From Mageeibacillus sp. UBA1243 (GTDB taxonomy: Bacteria; Bacillota; Clostridia; UBA1212): a stretch of 21,709 nucleotides of DNA. The stretch is from NCBI GenBank assembly GCA_002308595.1, contig DBWH01000057.1:1240-22948 (forward strand), read 5' to 3'. The notes beneath the pieces were generated by a model that was not told the origin of the DNA, did not search any database, and saw only the letters and a list, made by a program, of their open reading frames with translations. Positions 1 through 6,572 of this stretch are shown one piece after another (position 1 is the stretch's first letter; each line of letters begins with the position of its first letter). The position numbers were made by a program, and so were the translations under genes.

Positions 1-36
1 AAGAAGTACAAAAAGTGCTGCGGAAAAGACCTTTAA
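1..36 (+). CDS. 3' end of a SEC-C motif protein (partial)
   Basis: Only the last 11 codons and the TAA stop are in the window. They read KKYKKCCGKDL, which matches the end of the SEC-C zinc-binding motif (CxCxnCC/CH, usually ending in GKKYKKCCG). This motif is found at the C-terminus of SecA and of many small SEC-C domain proteins. The upstream cysteines lie outside the window, so SecA and a stand-alone SEC-C protein cannot be told apart. The next gene starts 64 bases downstream on the same strand, so they may share a transcript. Confidence 0.6.
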   Translation, partial: KKYKKCCGKDL

Positions 37-100
37 TTTAAGGACTTCAGGTCCGCTGAGGATGATCCAAGGCGGGCCTTATTGATTTGAGAGCGACAAG

Positions 101-1159
101 ATGGGACTGTTTGGAGATCTTTTTGACGGGTTCAGCGAGATGAACCGTTTCAAGGACACAGTGTTTCTTAAAGAAAGCTCCGGGCTGCAGAAACAGCACG
201 AAGCTTTGAGTCGCTTGGCGTCTGAATTCCCTGACAACGAAGAAATCGCCAAGGAATTGATCAAGGTCAAAAAAGGTCTCGAAGGTGAGAAAGAGATTGC
301 ATACAGGCTCGGCAAGGCCTCAATCGGCATGTACGTGCTGCATGACGTGCGATTCGTCTATGAGGATCTGACGGCGCAGGTTGACTACATTGTTGTAACG
401 CCTGTTTTCACCTATTTTATCGAGTGCAAGAACATGATCGGCAACATAACCGTTACCGAAAAAGGGGACTTCATAAGAGAGTATTCCTATAACGGCAAAA
501 GGGTGAAAAAGGGCATGAACTCTCCGCTGACTCAGGTCGAAGATCAGAGAGAAGTTTACAGAAAAATCTGGGAAGACGAACAGACGGGCTTGCTTTCAGG
601 CATGTTGGCGGCTAACAATTTTTACTATTTCAGAAAAGTCCTTGTCGTTGCCGCCAATCCCGATACGATACTTAACACAAGCAAAGCGCCAAAAGAGTGG
701 AAGTACAAAATTCTGAGGGCGGATGCGCTTGTAAGGCAGATTGAGTATGATATCAATCATTGTGCAGATGATGATCCTTATAAAAATCAGAAAGAAATGA
801 TGAGGTCTGCCAAAAGATACCTTGAACAGTCGGCTAAAGATGAGGACAAGGATTATTACGCTATTTATAGGGATAAATACTGTCCTGACAGTCAGCCTGC
901 GGAGGAGAACGGAACGGGCGGAAGTGAAAGCGTAGAGAGTGACGCCTCCGACCTGAGAGAACGGCTCATCGCTTTCAGAACGCAGGTCGCGAAAGCCATG
1001 AAGATTCCGCCGTATTATGTTTTCAACAATGAGGAGCTTGAAAGACTGATCGCTGAAAAGCCGAAAACCGTTGACGAACTGAAGCAGCTGAAAATACTTC
1101 CTCCCGTGAAGATAAAGGTGCACGGTGAGGGGATCGTTGGCGTGATTGCTAACGATTGA
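101..1159 (+). CDS. NERD nuclease-related domain protein with C-terminal HRDC domain
   Basis: A 352-residue protein. After an alpha-helical N-terminus (about 1-60), residues 60-170 look like a NERD domain, a PD-(D/E)XK-like fold: GEKEIAYRLG at 62-71, then VDYIVV with D95 and the FIECKN strand with E108 and K110, the expected order of nuclease residues. Residues about 285-340 (LRERLIAFRT... TVDELKQL) match an HRDC domain, a nucleic-acid-binding helical module of RecQ helicases and RNase D. The combination implies a cytoplasmic DNA- or RNA-binding protein, possibly a nuclease, but the substrate is unknown. A GAGAG sequence seven bases before the ATG serves as a weak ribosome site. It follows a SEC-C protein tail and precedes a metabolic gene by 45 bases. 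NERD proteins also occur in defence and DNA-repair settings, but nothing here decides that. Confidence 0.82.
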   Translation: MGLFGDLFDGFSEMNRFKDTVFLKESSGLQKQHEALSRLASEFPDNEEIAKELIKVKKGLEGEKEIAYRLGKASIGMYVLHDVRFVYEDLTAQVDYIVVTPVFTYFIECKNMIGNITVTEKGDFIREYSYNGKRVKKGMNSPLTQVEDQREVYRKIWEDEQTGLLSGMLAANNFYYFRKVLVVAANPDTILNTSKAPKEWKYKILRADALVRQIEYDINHCADDDPYKNQKEMMRSAKRYLEQSAKDEDKDYYAIYRDKYCPDSQPAEENGTGGSESVESDASDLRERLIAFRTQVAKAMKIPPYYVFNNEELERLIAEKPKTVDELKQLKILPPVKIKVHGEGIVGVIAND

Positions 1160-1204
1160 CCGACAAAACAGCCGGTTAATGGAAGAAGAAACTTTAGAAA
1201 AACT

Positions 1205-2023
1205 ATGAACCTACTGAACTTAAAGATAATAGAAGTGATCCGCGAAGCCGCCAAGATCATGCTTGAGGCACCGCGCGGCTGCCCCGAAGAGCTCATCCAC
1301 CAAAAGGGCGGCACGTTTAATTTTGTGACTGAGTATGATGTTGCCGTGCAGCGGTTCCTTGAGGAGAAGTTCCTTGAGCTTATTCCGGATGCGGTTTTTC
1401 TTGCCGAGGAAGAGGGCGAGGACGGCAGAAGCATCGGCAGCGGCTACACGTTTATAATCGACCCGATTGACGGTACGAGCAATTTCATCCACGGCCTTGG
1501 CGACTCGGGCATCTCTGTCGCGCTGCTTAAAGACCGTGAAACTGTCTTCGGCGCCGTGTACCTTCCTTTCTCGGACGAGATGTTTGCGGCCGAAAAAGGC
1601 GGCGGTGCGCAGCTTAACGGCAAGCCCATTCACGTCAGCGGCCTTCCGCTCGACAAGGGCCTTTCGCTTTTCGGCACGTCGCCCTACATGCGCGACAGGC
1701 TCTGCAACGCCACACTTGACCTTATGGAAGGCCTGTTTATGAATTCGGTTGACGTCAGAAGGTTTGGCGCCGCGTCGGCCGACCTCTGCTTCGTCGCCTG
1801 CGGCCGCGCGGCGGCTTACTGCGAAATGTCGCTCTCCCCGTGGGACCATGCGGCCGGCGATATAATCGTCAGGGAGGCAGGCGGTTTTGTGACACAGTTT
1901 GACGGCTCCGACGTGATACTTGAGCGCAACTGCCCGGTCGTTGCCACAAATGCCGCGTCGCATGGGAAAGTGCTTGAAATCTGCGGTAAAATAGCCGAAA
2001 AATACAATATCAAAAAAGGTTGA
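1205..2023 (+). CDS. Inositol monophosphatase family protein
   Basis: A 272-residue protein of normal family length. It carries the full metal-binding set of the FIG/IMPase superfamily: AEEEG at 67-71, IIDPIDGTSNF at 84-94 (D86, D89) and PWDHAAGD at 212-219 (D214). These bind Mg2+ and carry out hydrolysis of a phosphomonoester, typically myo-inositol-1-phosphate, although family members also accept sugar bisphosphates or PAP. It is cytoplasmic. The stop is seven bases before the start of the downstream glycosidase gene, so the two are almost certainly co-transcribed. That pairing suggests a sugar-phosphate role, which is inference. The ribosome-binding site is weak. The precise substrate cannot be read from sequence, so no gene symbol is given. 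Confidence 0.9.
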   Translation: MNLLNLKIIEVIREAAKIMLEAPRGCPEELIHQKGGTFNFVTEYDVAVQRFLEEKFLELIPDAVFLAEEEGEDGRSIGSGYTFIIDPIDGTSNFIHGLGDSGISVALLKDRETVFGAVYLPFSDEMFAAEKGGGAQLNGKPIHVSGLPLDKGLSLFGTSPYMRDRLCNATLDLMEGLFMNSVDVRRFGAASADLCFVACGRAAAYCEMSLSPWDHAAGDIIVREAGGFVTQFDGSDVILERNCPVVATNAASHGKVLEICGKIAEKYNIKKG

Positions 2024-2030
2024 AAAGACC

Positions 2031-3179
2031 ATGGCGGCAGAGCTTTCATCATTTTTAAAAGAATACTTTGACGTCAGAACGCGCCTTTCCGGGTTCATGC
2101 TGAAGGATGACCGCGAGACCGAGAAAACGGTCTCTGTTATCGATGTTTTGCTCGACAGGGCGCTTGACGTATATAAAGGGGCATCGACGGAGGGCCGCTT
2201 CGGCACCGCTCCCGGCCACACGCTTGAGAACTATTTCGGGAGGGCTAAGGCCTATCTTGAGGCGCTCGAGCGCGGAGAGTTCCCGCTTAAGGGCAAGTTC
2301 ACCGAGCCCGGGATGGCCGTTGTCGACCACTCTTTTATCGAAAAAGACGGGCGCATGCATCTCTTCTACAACCGCGATTACATTGGCTATGAGTGGGACC
2401 TCAAACCCGCCAATACCATTGGCCATGCCGTCACGGACGACCTCATTAATTGGACAATCGAACCGCCGGTGATCTCAGCCGACAGGGATCTTTTTGAGAA
2501 CTATCAGGTCTGGTCGCCGGGCGTTGTGGAGAAGGACGGCACATATTACATGTATTACACGGGCGTGAATCTTAACGCCTGCCAGGCGATTTGCCTTGCG
2601 ACATCAAAGGACTTGTACCATTGGCGGAAGCATCCGGGAGGGCCTGTGGTAAAGCCCGGAAAATGGGGCTCCTGGAGCGAGGACAGGTGGTCTGACTGCC
2701 GCGACTCGATGGTTTTCATTGACGATGACGGGACCGCGTATATGTATTACTGTACCGCCGCGGAATTTGACGGGGTGCTCGGACCGGCTGTCGGAATTGC
2801 CTCCTCAAAGGACATGGTTAACTGGACAGACCATGGCGCCTACCGTTTTGACATCTGCGACATATCTCTTGAGTCGCCTTTTGTTCTGAAAAAGAACGGG
2901 AAATATTACCTTTTCTACACAAACTGCGGCCACGGCACTGCATATGCAGTCTCCGACAACCCGGTGAGCGGCTGGAAAAGTCTCGGCATGCTCATCCCCT
3001 ATACCGTTCCTCCTCTCTGCCCCGCCAATGTGCCTTCCTGCGCCGAGGTCTTTTGCTTCAAAGAAAAATGGTATATCTCGAGCTGTCTCAGAGAACCGGG
3101 CTGCGAACAGTATCTTGAACTGTTCGAAATCGACTGGACGGAAGACGGCAGGGTGGTATTGGGCAACCGGGTGGAGTAG
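2031..3179 (+). CDS. GH43/GH32-type five-bladed beta-propeller glycosidase
   Basis: A 382-residue protein without a signal peptide. From about residue 95 it repeats the propeller blade pattern D/H-G-x-Y/H-Y/L-x-F/Y-Y: GRMHLFYN, GTYYMYYTG, GTAYMYYC and GKYYLFYT, each followed by a substrate strand and 'S.D..NW' turns (DDLINW, KDLYHW, KDMVNW). VVDHS at 97-101 gives a candidate catalytic aspartate (D99) at the start of blade 1. This is the organisation of GH43, GH32, GH62 and GH130-like enzymes, so it probably hydrolyses or phosphorolyses an oligosaccharide in the cytoplasm. The first 90 residues form an extra N-terminal helical region. It overlaps nothing, but starts seven bases after the monophosphatase stop. 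Exact family and substrate are uncertain. Confidence 0.78.
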   Translation: MAAELSSFLKEYFDVRTRLSGFMLKDDRETEKTVSVIDVLLDRALDVYKGASTEGRFGTAPGHTLENYFGRAKAYLEALERGEFPLKGKFTEPGMAVVDHSFIEKDGRMHLFYNRDYIGYEWDLKPANTIGHAVTDDLINWTIEPPVISADRDLFENYQVWSPGVVEKDGTYYMYYTGVNLNACQAICLATSKDLYHWRKHPGGPVVKPGKWGSWSEDRWSDCRDSMVFIDDDGTAYMYYCTAAEFDGVLGPAVGIASSKDMVNWTDHGAYRFDICDISLESPFVLKKNGKYYLFYTNCGHGTAYAVSDNPVSGWKSLGMLIPYTVPPLCPANVPSCAEVFCFKEKWYISSCLREPGCEQYLELFEIDWTEDGRVVLGNRVE

Positions 3180-3187
3180 CCTGAAAC

Positions 3188-3364
3188 TTGAATGTATCGA
3201 AATATGTTTTGACAAATACCTGGAAGGAAATTCCGTATGGGAGCGACGATTACGATGTTTTTAAGATACTTAAAGCTTGTCAAATAATATACGAGGATTA
3301 CCCAGATCTGTTAGAATGGGCAGAATTTTTATTATGGGCGGATGAATGGAGGAAACTGGAATGA
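3188..3364 (+). CDS. Short ORF or 5'-truncated gene remnant, coupled to the next gene
   Basis: An open frame of 58 codons begins at TTG 3188 just after an in-frame TGA (3182-3184) and ends at TGA 3362-3364. It has no convincing ribosome-binding site, and TTG 3209 is an equally poor start. The translation has a protein-like C-terminus rich in acidic and aromatic residues, including SDDYDVFKILKACQIIYEDY and LLEWAEFLLWADEWRKLE. Its stop overlaps the ATG of the next gene in an ATGA arrangement, which is typical of translationally coupled partners. I do not recognise the family. It may be the tail of a gene whose 5' part was lost when this AT-rich segment was joined to the glycosidase gene. Confidence 0.4.
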   Translation: MNVSKYVLTNTWKEIPYGSDDYDVFKILKACQIIYEDYPDLLEWAEFLLWADEWRKLE

Positions 3365-4149
3365 AGGAAATAAAGCAATACATGACAGAATACTCAGATG
3401 AGATGATCGTCTTTTTAACAGATAGTGGAATAGACTATAAGTTAATACCTTTAGGTAAAAGAGCGACGATAGCGTTTTGTACAGATATTGACGATTTACT
3501 TTTTCCAAATATTCATCGGATATTCGAAACCTTCTGTTTCCCTCAATTTGATGAAACCGAGTATGAAAATGCCAATTGGTATCGGATTTTTGGGAAAAGA
3601 GATATTGTCCCATGGGGAAAAAACTGGTACACTTTCGAAGGGAAAAAATGGTGTCAAAAATCAGATTTTATCTGTTCAAGAAAGATCAGGTGGGAAAAGT
3701 ATAATATAGTGACGCTTGAAACATTTCTGGATTTTATGCTTTGCAAGGGTTGCGTAAAAGACGACTTAATAAAATACAATGACATAGTTTTTAAACCCGT
3801 TTTTGACAAAAACAGTAAACTGGTGAACGACATGTATCAGATGTCGTTTAAAACAACTATTCCCCTTGAGGCGTTTGAAATACAAGACCAATCAAAGGGA
3901 GAGAAAAGAGAGGCAAGTATATACAATTATACCGAGGGAACTGTCGTTCATCTTCGCCCTGGCAAAATATACATTCCAAAAATAAAGCAACAGTTTTTGG
4001 ATGGTGTTGATGCGGTTACAACAGACTCTATTTGGTCAAGAGGAAGCTTTGCATTACCAATTTGTTTTATATCAAAAAAAATATATAACACCATCAGGAA
4101 TAAAGACTACTGTGCAGAGATAAATATTTGGCCAATCAAAACCATATAA
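3361..4149 (+). CDS. Protein of unknown function in an AT-rich island (possible immunity-type protein)
   Basis: A 262-residue protein. The ATG at 3361 is chosen over the upstream in-frame ATG at 3346 because GGAGG (3348-3352) lies eight bases before it and the start overlaps the previous stop (ATGA). No signal peptide or membrane segment is visible. The body is rich in lysine, tryptophan and aromatic residues. The C-terminal stretch IWSRGSFALPICFISKKIYN followed by an INIWPI end is faintly like the C-terminus of Imm11/DUF1629-type immunity proteins, but I see no decisive motif. The segment is clearly richer in A+T than both flanks and uses AT-ending codons, which suggests horizontal acquisition. 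Confidence 0.65.
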   Translation: MKEIKQYMTEYSDEMIVFLTDSGIDYKLIPLGKRATIAFCTDIDDLLFPNIHRIFETFCFPQFDETEYENANWYRIFGKRDIVPWGKNWYTFEGKKWCQKSDFICSRKIRWEKYNIVTLETFLDFMLCKGCVKDDLIKYNDIVFKPVFDKNSKLVNDMYQMSFKTTIPLEAFEIQDQSKGEKREASIYNYTEGTVVHLRPGKIYIPKIKQQFLDGVDAVTTDSIWSRGSFALPICFISKKIYNTIRNKDYCAEINIWPIKTI

Positions 4150-4405
4150 AAACGAATGCAACTCAGTTAATAGGGTTGACACATATTTGTGCAAAATTAT
4201 TGGATGACACTGGGTTATACGGTGTAGCCCCTGTATTCAGCCTCATATTAATTTAGCAAGTTTAGATTGGATTAGAGCATTCCCTGAGAATATGGTTTCT
4301 CGGCTTGGGCGTACAGGCTACTGCCTGGTTTTTGCGCACATGTCGTTATTCTGTATTTGCTTGCCTAACATACCTGCATGTGTCGTCAAAGGTAGCCTGA
4401 AACTG
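4150..4405. other. Stretch without a convincing gene
   Basis: Between the AT-rich gene and the promoter at 4406 I see no RNA gene, terminator hairpin or ORF with a ribosome-binding site. Short open frames exist (for example about 4274-4402 on the + strand), but they lack starts and recognisable residues. The sequence is intermediate in base composition and may be decayed coding DNA at the right edge of the island. Confidence 0.4.
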
Positions 4406-4434
4406 TTGCCGAAATTCCCGTTTTGAGATAAAAT
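4406..4434 (+). promoter_or_regulatory. Sigma70-type promoter of the isomerase/radical SAM operon
   Basis: TTGCCG (4406-4411), a 17-base spacer and TAAAAT (4429-4434) form a good housekeeping promoter. The start point would be near 4441, about 28 bases before the ATG at 4469. CGGGGG at 4455-4460 is the ribosome-binding site. Confidence 0.65.
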
Positions 4435-4468
4435 TATAGGGCAGTTCAAAAAAACGGGGGTGCTTAAC

Positions 4469-5254
4469 ATGATGATCGGCTCCTGCGGAGTTTGGGGCGA
4501 CGACAAGATTGTAAAAGTCAAAGAATACGGCTGCGACTGTTTTGAGCCGCCGCTTTTCCTTGTTGCCGGGTCCGGTTTTGACAGTCTGAAAAGAACCCGC
4601 GAGATTTGCGATGAGGCGGGCATCCGGTGCGTTTCGCTGAACGGGATGCTTACGGGCGATATGCCTCTCCTTGGCGGCAGGGATTGCTACGGACCCCTTG
4701 AAGACTATTTGAAAGACGCATTCGCCAAGGCATCGATCCTTGGCGGCAAAATCGTTGTGCTCGGCTGCGGAGCTCAGAGACGCATCCTGGAGGGAATGAG
4801 TAAGGAGACTGCGGAAGAGAGGTTTTGCGATGTTCTGCGGGAAATTGTGCTTCCTGCGGCAAAAGAATACGGTATTGCAATTGCGCTGGAGGAACTTCGC
4901 AAAGAGGAGTGCAACTTTATAAATTCCGCCAAAGAGGCAATGGACATCGTGAAAAGGGTCGGAGACGGGGCCTTGAAGCTTCACATTGACTATTTTCACA
5001 CAATTCTCGGAGGAGGGACTCTTGACGAGATAGCAGGGTATGGCAGCAGCATTGCCCATGTCCATCTGTCGAGCCTGAAGCATTTCAGGGAGTTCCCGAA
5101 AGCTGACGATATTGAGGAGATGAAAGCTTTAAAAGCGGCTCTTGACAGGGCGGGGTACGACGGTGCAGCCACATTTGAGGGCGTTATACCCGGAGACTTT
5201 TTTGAAACGCTGAAAGAGGCTGTGGCGGCAGTCAGGAGTGCGGGCTTTAACTGA
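4469..5254 (+). CDS. Sugar phosphate isomerase/epimerase (xylose-isomerase-like TIM barrel)
   Basis: A 261-residue protein. ATG 4469 is preferred because CGGGGG ends eight bases upstream; the in-frame GTG at 4460 lies inside that site. The fold is the AP-endonuclease-2/xylose-isomerase TIM barrel, with the usual metal-site ligands on the barrel strands: the ALEEL strand (E141/E142), LHIDYFHT (D174, H177), HVHLS (H197, H199) and TFEGV (E237). Family members isomerise or epimerise free or phosphorylated sugars and keto-acids such as hydroxypyruvate or inosose. The gene is followed after 21 bases by a radical SAM gene, so both probably act in one pathway. The substrate is not predictable from the sequence. 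Confidence 0.85.
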   Translation: MMIGSCGVWGDDKIVKVKEYGCDCFEPPLFLVAGSGFDSLKRTREICDEAGIRCVSLNGMLTGDMPLLGGRDCYGPLEDYLKDAFAKASILGGKIVVLGCGAQRRILEGMSKETAEERFCDVLREIVLPAAKEYGIAIALEELRKEECNFINSAKEAMDIVKRVGDGALKLHIDYFHTILGGGTLDEIAGYGSSIAHVHLSSLKHFREFPKADDIEEMKALKAALDRAGYDGAATFEGVIPGDFFETLKEAVAAVRSAGFN

Positions 5255-5275
5255 CCGCAGATCAGAGGCAAAGCG

Positions 5276-6310
5276 ATGGAAAAAACTATTTTTAACGAGT
5301 TCAATTCAGGAAAGAAAATACTTCATTATCAGGACAAACTGGCCCGCTTTTTTGACGCAGGAAAGACGCTGATAGTGACTGAATTCGATCTGACCAACAA
5401 GTGCAACAACAACTGCCCTTTATGCGTTGGCGTGAAAGAAAACGGCAGCGAGCTCACCTGGGACGAAATAAAAATGATTGTTTCGGGCCTGAAAAAGATG
5501 GGCAACCAGGGCGTTATAATCAGCGGGGGCGGCGAGCCTCTGCTTCACAAAGATTTTGTGAGGACCCTCGAACTGATTAAGAACACCGGGATGGAGATCG
5601 GACTCAACAGCAACGGTCTTGCCCTTGACAGGGAGAAGGCGCTTGCAATCGCCAAGTACTGTTCATACTTCAGAATCAGCCTCGACGCGGGAACTGCGGA
5701 AATGTATAAAAAAACCCACGGGATGCCTGAAAAAAGCTTCCTCAAGGTGTGCGAAAACATGCGGCTTATGGCCAATGTGAAAGAAGAGACCGGCTCGGCT
5801 GTGTCCTTTACCGCAGGCTTCCTTACCGGGGAATCGACCGTGTGCGACATGGAAAAATTTGTGGTCCTCTGCAGGGACTGCGGCGTGGGCGCGGCGCAGT
5901 TCAGACCCTTCACAGGCGACAGCACGGATATTTCCGGAGAATATCTCAGGCTCAAAGAAAAATATGAGACCGAAGATTTTAAAGTCAGAGCCTCGCTTCA
6001 AAAATATGCAAGGTTTGAAAAGGGTCCTGAAAGGGATTACAGCCGCTGCCGGGGAATGTTCTTCTCCACGGTGGTCACTGCAGACGCCAAGGTGTTTGCC
6101 TGCCTGCACCACAGACAGGATCCGGATTTTCTCATTGGCGATATGAGAGGCGAGGGCAAGACTTTCGAGGAGGTCTGGAACTCGTACAGAAAGTGGCAGG
6201 TTTACGAAAATATCAATCTTAAGAGGTGTCCTCCGTACTGCAGAAACGACAGCTTCAACACAGTGCTTGAGGATCTTGAGGGCGACTGCATTCACAAAGA
6301 GTTTCTGTGA
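5276..6310 (+). CDS. Radical SAM/SPASM-type enzyme
   Basis: A 344-residue protein. Residues 36-50 hold the radical SAM cluster motif CNNNCPLC (C43, C47, C50) that binds the [4Fe-4S] cluster used to cleave S-adenosylmethionine. GGGEP at 84-88 is the SAM-binding GGE motif. The C-terminal 90 residues contain a SPASM/Twitch-like set of cysteines (C258, C276, C318, C322, C338) for an auxiliary Fe-S cluster, with the usual IGDMR and FEEVWNS segments. Such enzymes modify peptides or small molecules, including sugars and alcohols. AGAGG (5264-5268) seven bases before the ATG is the ribosome-binding site. With no small precursor peptide nearby and an isomerase/epimerase upstream, a carbohydrate or polyol substrate is a reasonable inference but unproven. 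Confidence 0.88.
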   Translation: MEKTIFNEFNSGKKILHYQDKLARFFDAGKTLIVTEFDLTNKCNNNCPLCVGVKENGSELTWDEIKMIVSGLKKMGNQGVIISGGGEPLLHKDFVRTLELIKNTGMEIGLNSNGLALDREKALAIAKYCSYFRISLDAGTAEMYKKTHGMPEKSFLKVCENMRLMANVKEETGSAVSFTAGFLTGESTVCDMEKFVVLCRDCGVGAAQFRPFTGDSTDISGEYLRLKEKYETEDFKVRASLQKYARFEKGPERDYSRCRGMFFSTVVTADAKVFACLHHRQDPDFLIGDMRGEGKTFEEVWNSYRKWQVYENINLKRCPPYCRNDSFNTVLEDLEGDCIHKEFL

Positions 6311-6348
6311 GGTAAAAGCACACAGTTTGGTCTTCAAAAAACACTGAC

Positions 6349-6393
6349 AAACGGTCTCGGGCGAGTCGCATGACAAAACCCGGGCCCGTTTTT
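6349..6393 (+). terminator. Rho-independent terminator after the radical SAM gene
   Basis: AAACGG (6349-6354) and CGGG (6358-6361) pair with CCCG (6379-6382) and CCGTTT (6386-6391) around a three-base partly mismatched segment. The right arm runs directly into TTTTT. It separates the operon from the repeat array that follows. Confidence 0.65.
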
Positions 6394-6396
6394 GAT

Positions 6397-6518
6397 TTGT
6401 ATTTTGACATTCAACGTTTGTAATTTGACATTCATTGGTTGTAATTTGACATGCAATTTGACATTAAATGCTTGTAATTTGACATTCTGCGCTTGTAATT
6501 TGACATGTAACTTGACAT
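6397..6518 (+). repeat. Nested tandem array of TTTGACAT boxes (operator-like)
   Basis: Seven copies of an 8-mer, six TTTGACAT and a final CTTGACAT, start at 6403, 6424, 6445, 6457, 6478, 6499 and 6511. Spacings are 21, 21, 12, 21, 21 and 12 bases, so the whole forms a 54-base higher-order unit repeated twice, plus one box. Five copies sit in the longer 14-base motif TTGTAATTTGACAT (first copy TTGTATTTTGACAT). TGTAATTTGACA is an imperfect dyad, as expected for a dimeric DNA-binding protein. Bases between the boxes differ, so selection on the boxes is likely. The array ends inside the promoter of the next gene, whose product has an N-terminal DNA-binding domain. A transposon-end protein-binding array is the main alternative. 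Confidence 0.85.
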
Positions 6519-6540
6519 GCCGCCGCCAATGATATATATT
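6512..6540 (+). promoter_or_regulatory. Promoter whose -35 box is the last array repeat
   Basis: TTGACA (6512-6517), a 17-base spacer and TATATT (6535-6540) make a near-consensus sigma70 promoter. The -35 is the seventh TTTGACAT-like box, so a protein bound to the array would occlude RNA polymerase. The octamer CGCCAATG (6524-6531) lies in the spacer. The start point would be near 6547, with the ribosome site ACAGGAG at 6558-6564 before ATG 6573. Confidence 0.75.
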
Positions 6541-6572
6541 ATTTTACGAAATAACCGACAGGAGACAGTCAA

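Noticed and set aside
1220..2221. A 333-codon open frame on the - strand
   Set aside because: It lies opposite the monophosphatase and glycosidase genes, whose motifs are clear. It has arginine/alanine-rich antisense composition and no ribosome site.
3209..3237. TTGACA inside the short ORF as a promoter for the 3361 gene
   Set aside because: There is no acceptable -10 at 16-18 bases downstream.
4150..4468. Structured RNA or riboswitch upstream of the isomerase operon
   Set aside because: The predicted transcription start is only about 28 bases before the ATG, leaving no room for a riboswitch, and no tRNA or other RNA-gene features were seen.
6397..6518. CRISPR array or IS21/Tn7-like transposon end
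   Set aside because: The repeat boxes are only 8-14 bases, with 7-13 base gaps and no cas genes, so not CRISPR. No transposase gene adjoins, and the last box is placed precisely as a promoter -35, so an operator array is favoured. A fossil transposon end is not excluded.
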